Shown here: piece by piece, positions 1 to 6,443 of the stretch | How positions within the stretch are numbered: position 1 is the first letter of the stretch | Layout: each line of letters starts with the position of its first letter | Origin: Clostridiaceae bacterium | GTDB taxonomy: Bacteria > Bacillota > Clostridia > Oscillospirales > Acutalibacteraceae | Assembly (NCBI GenBank): GCA_016303035.1 | Contig: JAEDML010000020.1 | Coordinates: 1-11,782 of the forward strand | Direction of reading: 5' to 3' | Length of the DNA: 11,782 nucleotides | Made by a program: the position numbers and the translations under genes | The notes under the pieces: model-generated | What the model saw: the letters and a program-made list of their open reading frames with translations, nothing else | Told to the model about the DNA's origin: nothing | Databases searched by the model: none

Positions 1-162
1 CTTATGAACGCGCTTTTCAGCGATGTAAACCCGATACCCGTTAAGGAAGCTATGAATCTTCTCGGAATGAAGGTGGGTCCCTGCCGCTTGCCGCTCTATC
101 CGATGAGTGACACCGCAAGGGAAAACCTAACAGCAAAGCTTAAGGAATGCGGATGTCTTTAA
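1..162 (+). CDS. dapA: 4-hydroxy-tetrahydrodipicolinate synthase, C-terminal end (partial)
   Basis: The left edge of the window cuts this gene; only its last 53 codons and a TAA stop are present. The frame reads LMNALFSDVNPIPVKEAMNL, then CRLPLYPMS near the end. The NPIPVK segment followed by a C-R-L-P-L segment is characteristic of the C-terminal helical part of DapA. The enzyme condenses pyruvate with aspartate semialdehyde, the first committed step of diaminopimelate/lysine synthesis in the cytoplasm. The catalytic Lys and Tyr lie upstream of the window and cannot be checked. dapB follows after 64 nt on the same strand and performs the next step, which strongly supports the call and suggests co-transcription. 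A paralogue of the DapA/NanA superfamily is possible but unlikely given the neighbour. Confidence 0.9.
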   Translation, partial: LMNALFSDVNPIPVKEAMNLLGMKVGPCRLPLYPMSDTARENLTAKLKECGCL

Positions 163-226
163 TCCTTGAATATTTAATGAACGGGATTTAAAGCCCGTCT
201 AAACTATTTTACAGGAAGTGTAATTT

Positions 227-982
227 ATGATAAAGGCCGTTATTTGCGGAGCCTGCGGAAAAATGGGCAGGTTTGTTGCCGACTGCGCCGAAAGTGACGA
301 GAATATCAAAATAATTGCCGGAATTGATAAAATCAACTCCGGCTCCGATTTTCCGATATTCGGCAGTTTCAATGATATTCCCGCCGACGCGGATGTGATT
401 ATTGATTTTTCAAACCCGGCTTTGCTTGATGATTTGCTTGAGTTCGCCGTTAAGAAAAAGGTTCCGGCGGTTATAGCTACAACCGGTTACAGTGACGCTC
501 AGATTAAGCAGATACATAAAGCGGCTGAATCGGTTCCGATATTCTTTACCTTTAATATGTCGGTAGGCGTTAACCTTATTTGCAGTCTTGCAAAAAAAGC
601 CGCCGCCGTTTTGGGCGACAGCTTTGATGTCGAGATAATCGAAAAGCATCACAATCAGAAAATCGACGCACCGTCGGGCACCGCGATTATGCTTGCCAAC
701 GCCGTGAATGAGGTTTTCGGAGATACTATGAACTATGAGTATGACCGACATTCAAAACGCTGTAAACGACCCAAAAACGAAATAGGAATACACTCCGTAA
801 GAGGCGGAACAATCGTCGGCGAGCATGATGTTATTTTCGCAGGACGCGATGAGGTAATTACTATTTCCCACAGCGCCACGTCAAAAGAGGTATTTGCCGC
901 AGGTGCCGTTAAGGCGGCAAAATTCATTGTGGGAAAAAGCGCCGGTATTTACGATATGAACAGTATTATGAGCTTTAATTAA
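227..982 (+). CDS. dapB: 4-hydroxy-tetrahydrodipicolinate reductase
   Basis: Cytoplasmic NAD(P)H-dependent reductase that converts the DapA product to tetrahydrodipicolinate in diaminopimelate/lysine synthesis. The 251-residue length is normal for the family. Residues 8-14 (GACGKMG) are the Rossmann dinucleotide loop, and residues 84-87 (ATTG) match the cofactor-binding ATTG segment. The signature EKHHNQKIDAPSGTA lies at residues 139-153. By comparison with the E. coli enzyme, His141 and Lys145 are the catalytic pair and the Lys-x-Asp-Ala-Pro-Ser-Gly-Thr stretch binds substrate. A second conserved block, SVRGGTIVGEHDVIFAG, is near residue 195. The ATG at 227 is preceded by AGGAAG (213-218) at 8 nt, so the start is secure. 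It follows dapA by 64 nt and is closed by a strong hairpin at 996-1026. No key residue appears to be missing. Confidence 0.97.
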   Translation: MIKAVICGACGKMGRFVADCAESDENIKIIAGIDKINSGSDFPIFGSFNDIPADADVIIDFSNPALLDDLLEFAVKKKVPAVIATTGYSDAQIKQIHKAAESVPIFFTFNMSVGVNLICSLAKKAAAVLGDSFDVEIIEKHHNQKIDAPSGTAIMLANAVNEVFGDTMNYEYDRHSKRCKRPKNEIGIHSVRGGTIVGEHDVIFAGRDEVITISHSATSKEVFAAGAVKAAKFIVGKSAGIYDMNSIMSFN

Positions 983-995
983 AACTGTAAGAATT

Positions 996-1026
996 AAGAC
1001 CTAACCGCATTTAACGGTTAGGTCTT
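996..1026. terminator. Bidirectional intrinsic terminator between dapB and rfbC
   Basis: A perfect 12-bp inverted repeat (996-1007 paired with 1015-1026) encloses a 7-nt loop. On the plus strand the 3' arm ends in a T-rich tail (TCTTTTCTT), good for ending the dapA-dapB transcript. On the minus strand the mirror arm ends CTT followed by AATTCTT, a weaker tail. The hairpin sits in the 53-nt gap between the dapB stop (plus) and the rfbC stop (minus), so it probably serves both converging transcripts, more strongly for dapB. Confidence 0.88.
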
Positions 1027-1035
1027 TTCTTAAAT

Positions 1036-1578
1036 CTACTTCTTAAACAGCGGATGTACCTTGTCTTTTTCGGACAGCTTGATTTCCATACCCTCTGGGA
1101 TAGGCCAATCAATCCCTATTGTGGGGTCGTTCCACATAAGACCTCCCTCATCGTTGGGATGATAGAAGTCATCTACCTTATACACAAACTCGGCTTCGTC
1201 CGATAGCACCAAAAAGCCGTGCGCAAAGTTTTTCGGGATAAAGAACTGACGCTTGTTTTCAGCCGAAAGCAGAACGCCGACATATTTGCCGTAGGTGGGG
1301 CTTCCCTCTCTTAAATCTACCGCAACATCGTATACCTCGCCCCTTATACAGCGGACAAGCTTGGACTGCGGATAATTTATCTGAAAATGAAGGCCGCGCA
1401 GAACACCCTTGGTTGACATCGACTGGTTGTCCTGAACAAAATCCACATCTATTCCGCCGGCAATAAAATCCTCTTTCTGATATGTTTCCATAAAATATCC
1501 GCGGTTATCGCCATATGCGGTAGGCTCAACGATTATAACGCCGTCGATATCGGTTTTAACAAAACGGAATTTGCCCAT
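1036..1578 (-). CDS. rfbC: dTDP-4-dehydrorhamnose 3,5-epimerase
   Basis: Third enzyme of dTDP-L-rhamnose synthesis (RmlC). It epimerises C3 and C5 of dTDP-4-keto-6-deoxyglucose in the cytoplasm. The 180-residue length matches the family's single cupin domain. Visible landmarks are GDNRGYFMETY (residues 23-33), QDNQSMS (49-55), GVLRGLHFQ (58-66), LSAENKRQFFIPKNFAHGF (104-122) and FVYKVDDFY (131-139). Aligned by eye with Salmonella RmlC, the catalytic His63, Tyr133 and Asp170 correspond to His64, Tyr133 and Asp172 here. The ATG overlaps the rfbB TAA as TAATG, and AAGGA lies 6 nt upstream inside rfbB. This implies translational coupling as the last gene of the operon. Transcription probably ends at the hairpin 996-1026. 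Confidence 0.97.
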   Translation of the reverse strand: MGKFRFVKTDIDGVIIVEPTAYGDNRGYFMETYQKEDFIAGGIDVDFVQDNQSMSTKGVLRGLHFQINYPQSKLVRCIRGEVYDVAVDLREGSPTYGKYVGVLLSAENKRQFFIPKNFAHGFLVLSDEAEFVYKVDDFYHPNDEGGLMWNDPTIGIDWPIPEGMEIKLSEKDKVHPLFKK

Positions 1579-2645
1579 TAGATTTCCTTCTTTCCGCTGT
1601 ACATTTTTTCATAGTACTTGGTATATTCGCCGCTGGTAACGCTTTTAACCCAATCCTGATTGTCAAGATACCACTTAAGGGTCTTTTTAATTCCTACCTC
1701 GAAGCAGGTTTCGGGATACCAGCCGAGCGCGTCCTTAATCTTCTGCGGGTCGATTCCGTAACGGCGGTCGTGACCCTTGCGGTCGGTAACATGCTTTATC
1801 ATATGCTCGCCGACAGTAGAATCAACATTTTCCTTTATATACTCAATTATTGATTTAACTATAAATATATTGGGCTTTTCATTGTGTCCGCCGACATTGT
1901 AGACCTCGCCGAGCTTACCGTCGCGTATAACCATATCAATTGCCTTGCAGTGGTCTTCAACATAAAGCCAGTCGCGAATCTGCATACCGTCCCCGTAAAC
2001 CGGAAGGTCCTTATGCTGCAGGGTGTTGTTCATAATAAGCGGAATGAGCTTTTCGGGGAACTGATACGGACCGTAGTTATTAGAACAGCGTGTAATATTT
2101 ATCGGAAATTTATAGGTATCGCCAAAGGCCTTTACAAACATATCGGCAGAAGCCTTGGAAGCAGAATACGGAGAATGGGGGTCAAGCGGAGTAGTCTCCA
2201 TAAAATAGCCCTCTGCTCCGAGTGTTCCGTAAACCTCGTCGGTAGAAACCTGAAGATACTTTACACCCTCCTTATAGGTGTCATCACCCGTCTGCCAAGC
2301 TACCTTTGCGCACTGGAGCATATTAACCGTGCCCTCAACATTTGTTTTTACAAAAATTTCGGGATTTGTAATACTGCGGTCAACATGGCTTTCCGCCGCA
2401 AAATTAACTACATAGTCAACATCATTTTCCGCGAAAATACGGGAAATTACCTCCCTGTCGCAAATATCCGCCTGCACAAAGCTGTAACGGGGATTGTTTT
2501 CAACACTTTTAAGATTTTCAAGATTTCCGGCATAGGTGAGCTTATCAACATTGATGATTTTAACATCATCATATTTATTAAGCATATAGATTACAAAGTT
2601 TGAGCCGATAAATCCGGCTCCGCCGGTGACTAAATAGGTTTTCAT
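1578..2645 (-). CDS. rfbB: dTDP-glucose 4,6-dehydratase
   Basis: Second step of dTDP-L-rhamnose synthesis (RmlB). It is an NAD-dependent extended short-chain dehydrogenase that makes dTDP-4-keto-6-deoxyglucose. Residues 7-14 (TGGAGFIG) are the NAD-binding glycine loop. STDEVYG (134-140) holds the Thr135/Asp136/Glu137 catalytic trio expected for RmlB, and Tyr160-x3-Lys164 (YSASK) is the dehydrogenase pair. RCSNNYGPYQFPEKLIP (from about residue 190) and the late block DRKGHDRRYGID bind the nucleotide sugar. The 355-residue length is normal. The ATG at 2645-2643 has GGAGG (2654-2658 on the complement) 8 nt upstream, inside the rfbD 3' end. The gap to rfbD is 3 nt, and the stop overlaps the rfbC start. 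The presence of the Asp-Glu pair argues for RmlB rather than a UDP-sugar epimerase. Confidence 0.97.
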   Translation of the reverse strand: MKTYLVTGGAGFIGSNFVIYMLNKYDDVKIINVDKLTYAGNLENLKSVENNPRYSFVQADICDREVISRIFAENDVDYVVNFAAESHVDRSITNPEIFVKTNVEGTVNMLQCAKVAWQTGDDTYKEGVKYLQVSTDEVYGTLGAEGYFMETTPLDPHSPYSASKASADMFVKAFGDTYKFPINITRCSNNYGPYQFPEKLIPLIMNNTLQHKDLPVYGDGMQIRDWLYVEDHCKAIDMVIRDGKLGEVYNVGGHNEKPNIFIVKSIIEYIKENVDSTVGEHMIKHVTDRKGHDRRYGIDPQKIKDALGWYPETCFEVGIKKTLKWYLDNQDWVKSVTSGEYTKYYEKMYSGKKEI

Positions 2646-2648
2646 AAG

Positions 2649-3530
2649 TTAATCCTCCACTTTAGATATATATTCTTTTAAGGCAATCTGCCAATCGCGC
2701 ATTTCGTCCCCCACGCCGCACTCAAGCGCAAGATTGCGAAGCGATGAGTAAGCAGGGCGTTTTGTAGGGCTGTTGTATTCCGCAGTAGTGCAGGGGCTTA
2801 CCGTACCCGGCATACCCGAATACTCGGCAATTTTTACCGCAAAATCATACCAGGAGCACTCGCCTTTTCCCGTGCAGTGGTAAATTCCGTAATCCTCGGT
2901 AACGGCGAGCTTTAAAAGGTGATGAGCCAAATCGTTTGCATTTGTCGGGTTGCCGAGCTGGTCGTTTACTACCGTAATTGCGCCCTTTTCCCTTATAACG
3001 CGGCGAACCGTTTTAACAAAGTTTTTGCCTACATAGCCGTAAAGCCATGCGGTGCGTACAATGAAAGTCCTTTTGCAGAAGCTTAATGCATATTTTTCGC
3101 CGAGAGCCTTGGAAGCACCGTAAACGCTCTGCGGATTTACAATATCCCATTCTATATAGGGCTTTTTGCCGTCCCCTGCAAAAACATAATCGGTGGAAAC
3201 ATGAATAAGCTTAGCGCCGATGCTTTCTGCGGCGCAGGCAAGATTTCTGACCCCTGCCGCGTTTACCTTGAACGCGGTTTCGTAATTTGTTTCACAGCCG
3301 TCAACATTAGTCATAGCGGCACAGTTTATTATTACATCGGGCTTAAGAGAACCGACAAACTTTAAAACCGCCGAAGCGTCGGTAATATCAAGGTCTTCGA
3401 TATCGACGGGTATAACCTCTGCTCCCACGATATCATCCGGGACAGCGCCAATTTCGCTCCTTTTATTTTTTATAATCGTCTGCAATTCATTGCCGAGCTG
3501 CCCCTTACAGCCCGTAATCATAATTTTCAT
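2649..3530 (-). CDS. rfbD: dTDP-4-dehydrorhamnose reductase
   Basis: Last step of dTDP-L-rhamnose synthesis (RmlD). It reduces dTDP-4-keto-L-rhamnose with NAD(P)H in the cytoplasm. Residues 6-13 (TGCKGQLG) form the RmlD-type glycine loop. VSTDYVFAGDGKKPYIE (from residue 111) is the family signature and carries Thr113 and Tyr115. Tyr137-x3-Lys141 (YGASK) is the catalytic pair. VVNDQLGNPTNANDLA, further along, matches the substrate-binding block. The 293-residue length is normal. The ATG at 3530-3528 directly abuts the glycosyltransferase stop (TAA then ATG, no gap). GGAGG, with 9 nt spacing, lies inside the upstream gene, so translation is likely coupled. The early loop at about residues 24-40 is slightly longer than in the E. 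coli protein. Confidence 0.96.
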   Translation of the reverse strand: MKIMITGCKGQLGNELQTIIKNKRSEIGAVPDDIVGAEVIPVDIEDLDITDASAVLKFVGSLKPDVIINCAAMTNVDGCETNYETAFKVNAAGVRNLACAAESIGAKLIHVSTDYVFAGDGKKPYIEWDIVNPQSVYGASKALGEKYALSFCKRTFIVRTAWLYGYVGKNFVKTVRRVIREKGAITVVNDQLGNPTNANDLAHHLLKLAVTEDYGIYHCTGKGECSWYDFAVKIAEYSGMPGTVSPCTTAEYNSPTKRPAYSSLRNLALECGVGDEMRDWQIALKEYISKVED

Positions 3531-4301
3531 TTAACGCTTCCTCCATTTATGCAAAAATTTAAATGATGAGCAGATATGAATAAATAAATATTTAAGACTG
3601 TCCGCGCTCTCCCTTCGCCACATATGCGTAACGCAAATATCGGGATTTATTACCGCCCTGCCGAACTCTTTTGCGCGCAGTGTAAGGTCAGCGTCCTCAA
3701 GATACATAAAAAATCTTTCGTCAAACCCGCCGAGCTTTTCAAAGACTTCGCCCCTTATGCAAAAAAAGCAGCCGCTGCAAAAATCAATATCGGTAACGGT
3801 TTTTATATCTCTGTCTGCCCATGTGTAGCTATCTCTTATTTTCTTAAAACTGCCGCAAAGCCCTGACAGCCTGCCTAGGTACAACCGTTTAAATGTGGGC
3901 TTCTCTTTAGGAGTGAACTGCTCGCTGCCGTCGGAATTTAAAATTTTGGGCATAGCCATAACAATATCAGGGTTATTCTCCATAAAATCCGCAAGGGCGG
4001 ACAGAACATCAGAATTTATTTCTATATCGGGATTTATCACAAAATGATACTTGCCGACACCCATTGACAAAGCCTTGTTATGCGCGGCGCCGAAGCCGAT
4101 ATTACTACCGTTTTCCGTAAAGCATATTTTACTGTCAGCCGAAAAATATTCGGCGGTGCCGTCAGACGAAGCGTTATCAATTACCGTAAGCTTTAAAGGA
4201 TACTTTTCGGTATGTTCCTTTAAAGAGCGACAGGCGACCTTTGCCTGTTCCATATTATTATAGGTCACAATCGCCGCAGTTATAAAATCGGTACTCTTCA
4301 A
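3531..4301 (-). CDS. Family 2 glycosyltransferase, rhamnosyltransferase-like (WbbL-type)
   Basis: GT-A fold glycosyltransferase that probably adds a sugar to a lipid-linked cell-surface polysaccharide precursor at the inner membrane face. VTYNN (12-16) and VIDNASSDGT (40-49) bind the nucleotide. NPDIEI (90-95) stands in for the DxD metal motif. CSGCFFCIR (175-183) and GGFDERFFMYLEDAD (191-205) form the acceptor/catalytic region. The basic, aromatic C terminus resembles WbbL-type rhamnosyltransferases, and three dTDP-rhamnose genes follow directly; the donor specificity is inferred from this, not shown. No membrane span is evident; 256 residues is normal. An in-frame TGA two codons upstream rules out a longer protein. 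The first start in this frame is TTG (4301-4299), with AAGGA 11-12 nt ahead, rather long spacing. A closer ATG (4308-4306) is out of frame and gives only 16 codons. Confidence 0.88.
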   Translation of the reverse strand: MKSTDFITAAIVTYNNMEQAKVACRSLKEHTEKYPLKLTVIDNASSDGTAEYFSADSKICFTENGSNIGFGAAHNKALSMGVGKYHFVINPDIEINSDVLSALADFMENNPDIVMAMPKILNSDGSEQFTPKEKPTFKRLYLGRLSGLCGSFKKIRDSYTWADRDIKTVTDIDFCSGCFFCIRGEVFEKLGGFDERFFMYLEDADLTLRAKEFGRAVINPDICVTHMWRRESADSLKYLFIHICSSFKFLHKWRKR

Positions 4302-4371
4302 TCTTCATACCGTCCTTTAAATTTAATGTTAAAAAGGCATTAAAATATAATTATCTTTTACAATATATAAC

Positions 4372-4400
4372 ATTATATAATAATTATCTGCTTTTTTCAA
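4372..4400 (-). promoter_or_regulatory. SigA-type promoter of the glycosyltransferase-rfbDBC operon
   Basis: On the minus strand TTGAAA (complement of 4395-4400) and a perfect TATAAT (complement of 4372-4377) are separated by exactly 17 nt. Transcription would start near 4365, giving a leader of about 65 nt before the TTG start of the glycosyltransferase. The 131-nt gap 4302-4432 is strikingly AT-rich compared with its neighbours. No clear hairpin terminator for the upstream ABC-F gene is visible in it. Confidence 0.78.
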
Positions 4401-4432
4401 TATTTAATTAAACCGAACAAATAAAAGCGCCG

Positions 4433-6337
4433 TCAGACACCTTCAGCCTGCTCAGACTCCTCTGAAAGGCGTTCCCATTCCTCCATGCACGCAAAAATCA
4501 GGGTTTCGTTTTCGTCTATCTGTTTTTGAAGCTCGTCAAGCCGCATATAATCGCTGGCGTTTTCCTCCCACGACAGCTCACATTTGAGTCCGTTTATTTT
4601 TTCTTCAAGCAGGGCTATTTTTTCCTCGCACTTGCTTAAAGCCCTCTCTCTCCTCGCCCTTTCCTTTGCGGGAGTTGTAAAGCTCTTTTTTATATGCGGC
4701 TTTTTTTCGGTAATTACATCGGGATGTTCTTTCGGCACAAGGGATTCAATATAGCTTTCATAGCCGTAAGGATAAAAAGCGGTTTTCCCGTTTTCAAAGA
4801 CAAGCAGGCTGTCCGAAACCTTGCGGATAAAATAACGGTCGTGTGAAACAAAAAGCACGGTTCCGCTGTACGCGCCGAGCATTTCCTCAAGCGTTTCCCT
4901 GCCCACAATATCCATATGGTTTGTCGGCTCGTCCAAAATAAGGAAATTAGGACGGCGCTTAAATATTTTACATAGCGCCAAGCGCACACGCTCGCCGCCC
5001 GAAAGCATATCGACACGCTTAAAAACATCATCGCCCGAAAACATAAAGGCGCCGAGCGCACTGCGCGCTTCAAAGTCGGTTAAAGACGGAAATTCATTTA
5101 AATAATCCTCAAGCACGGTGTTTTCGGAGCGGTATTGCGCCATTTGCTGGTCAAAATATCCGATACTTACCCTCGGCCCGAATTTATACTCTCCCGAAAG
5201 CGGAGAAACAAGACCCATAAGCGTTTTTATAAAGGTGGATTTTCCGAGTCCGTTTCCGCCTATTATTCCTACGCGCTGTCCGCGCTTCATTTCAAGATTT
5301 ACCGACGACAGCGGATGGTTAAATCCTATTACAAGGTCCTTTACCGAGAGCACATCCTTTACACCCGGGTCAAGAGGCTCAAAATCGGCATGAAAGGTGC
5401 GCATATCATAGCTTTCGGGCGCCTCGGGCAGCTTCATACGCTCTATCTGTTTAAGCTTTGACTGCGCCATAGCAGCCTTTGTAGGCTTGTATTTGAATTT
5501 GATAACAAGCTGATTAAGCCTGTCTATCTCCTTTTTTTGCGCTTCGTATTCCTTTGCCTGCTGCTCGCGCAGTTGTTTCTTCAAAACAGTAAAATTGCTG
5601 TAATTACCGACATATTTATGGGTTTTGCCATGCTCTATCTCATAAATAACATTGACGGTATTATCCAAAAACATACGGTCGTGCGAAACGGTAACAACCG
5701 CCTTTTTATATTCTCGTATATATCCTTCAAGCCACTCTACCGCCTCTACATCAAGGTGGTTTGTAGGCTCGTCAAGCAGCAAAATATCAGGCTTTGAAAG
5801 CAACAGCTTTAAAAAGGCGATTTTGGTGCGCTGACCGCCCGAAAAATCGGAAAGCCGGCGGTTTTTTTCTTCCTCATTAAAGCCGAAATGCTTAATTGCC
5901 GCCTCGTATTCCTTTTCAAAATAAAACCCGCCGCGGTTGGTAAAGAGATCTAAAAGCGTTGTATAATTTTTTATGTTTTCCTCGCTCTGCTCGTCCTCCA
6001 TAAGCAACTGCGCGTGCTTCAGCTCTTCTTTTAAAGAGAGAATATCGGAATATGCGCCGCGTATTTCCTCAAGCATAGTTCGGTTTTCATCCGCAAAGGT
6101 CATCTGGGAAAGCATACCGATGACGGGCTTGCCCGATACGGTGAGAAAGCTTTCGGTATCGCTATCAGCTTTAGTAAGACTGTATTCGCCTGAAATAAGC
6201 TTTAAAAGGGTGGTTTTACCGCAGCCGTTGCGGCCGACTATGCCGATTTTGCTCGTATCGTTTATCTCAATATCAACCGATGACAGTATTGTCTCTCCCG
6301 AAAGCTCTACCCTGCCGTTTTGTATTTTAAGCTGCAT
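4433..6337 (-). CDS. ABC-F family ATP-binding protein (YdiF/YheS-like)
   Basis: Soluble twin-ATPase of the ABC-F class, whose members act on the ribosome (translation factors or antibiotic-protection proteins) rather than as transporters. Domain 1 has Walker A GRNGCGKTT (35-43), signature FSGGQ (165-169) and Walker B LLLDEPTNHLD (186-196). Domain 2 has Walker A GGNGLGKST (360-368), signature LSGGE (445-449) and LILDEPTNHMD (466-476). The inter-domain linker, about 250-305, is charged and helical and contains TKAAMAQSKLKQIERM, typical of the YdiF/YheS branch. A C-terminal charged coiled coil covers about 555-634. No membrane segment is seen, as expected. The ATG has AGGAAG 8 nt upstream. The exact subfamily is uncertain: it could be housekeeping or, less likely, resistance-related. 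A terminator-like hairpin lies immediately upstream (6362-6393). Confidence 0.92.
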   Translation of the reverse strand: MQLKIQNGRVELSGETILSSVDIEINDTSKIGIVGRNGCGKTTLLKLISGEYSLTKADSDTESFLTVSGKPVIGMLSQMTFADENRTMLEEIRGAYSDILSLKEELKHAQLLMEDEQSEENIKNYTTLLDLFTNRGGFYFEKEYEAAIKHFGFNEEEKNRRLSDFSGGQRTKIAFLKLLLSKPDILLLDEPTNHLDVEAVEWLEGYIREYKKAVVTVSHDRMFLDNTVNVIYEIEHGKTHKYVGNYSNFTVLKKQLREQQAKEYEAQKKEIDRLNQLVIKFKYKPTKAAMAQSKLKQIERMKLPEAPESYDMRTFHADFEPLDPGVKDVLSVKDLVIGFNHPLSSVNLEMKRGQRVGIIGGNGLGKSTFIKTLMGLVSPLSGEYKFGPRVSIGYFDQQMAQYRSENTVLEDYLNEFPSLTDFEARSALGAFMFSGDDVFKRVDMLSGGERVRLALCKIFKRRPNFLILDEPTNHMDIVGRETLEEMLGAYSGTVLFVSHDRYFIRKVSDSLLVFENGKTAFYPYGYESYIESLVPKEHPDVITEKKPHIKKSFTTPAKERARRERALSKCEEKIALLEEKINGLKCELSWEENASDYMRLDELQKQIDENETLIFACMEEWERLSEESEQAEGV

Positions 6338-6357
6338 TCACACCACTTCCTTTCGAC

Positions 6358-6393
6358 AAAAGAGCGCCGGCCGCAATAATGTGACCTGCGCTC
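6358..6393 (-). terminator. Terminator-like hairpin between pnp and the ABC-F gene (possible attenuator)
   Basis: On the minus strand GAGCGC pairs with GCGCTC (6 bp). After one A/G mismatch, GGTC pairs with GGCC (one G-U), closing a 10-nt loop, and TTTT (6361-6358) follows. Arms are 6383-6393 and 6362-6372. It is the expected place for the end of the pnp transcript. However, its T-run ends only about 20 nt before the ABC-F ATG, with the Shine-Dalgarno in between, so no promoter fits downstream of it. Any ABC-F transcript must pass through it. The short T-run makes termination probably incomplete. Confidence 0.68.
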
Positions 6394-6443
6394 CGTAAAT
6401 TTAAGTCTGCACTGATAATCAGCCTTAAAATCGGCAATATAAA

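Noticed and set aside
181..198. Small inverted repeat in the dapA-dapB gap (ACGGG/CCCGT)
   Set aside because: Only 5 bp with a mismatch inside and no T-run; too weak to call a terminator.
1884..2603. Long plus-strand open frame of 239 codons
   Set aside because: It lies antisense to rfbB, which has all its catalytic motifs, and its translation has no recognisable domain; it is a shadow of the real gene.
4433..6337. ABC-F gene as an antibiotic-resistance determinant
   Set aside because: The linker and C-terminal coiled coil look like the widespread YdiF/YheS branch, and no mobile or resistance context is present; not excluded, but not supported.
5973..6398. Plus-strand open frame of 141 codons near the ABC-F start
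   Set aside because: It is the reverse complement of the ABC-F N-terminal coding region and its leader hairpin, is low-complexity Ser-rich, and lacks a ribosome site.
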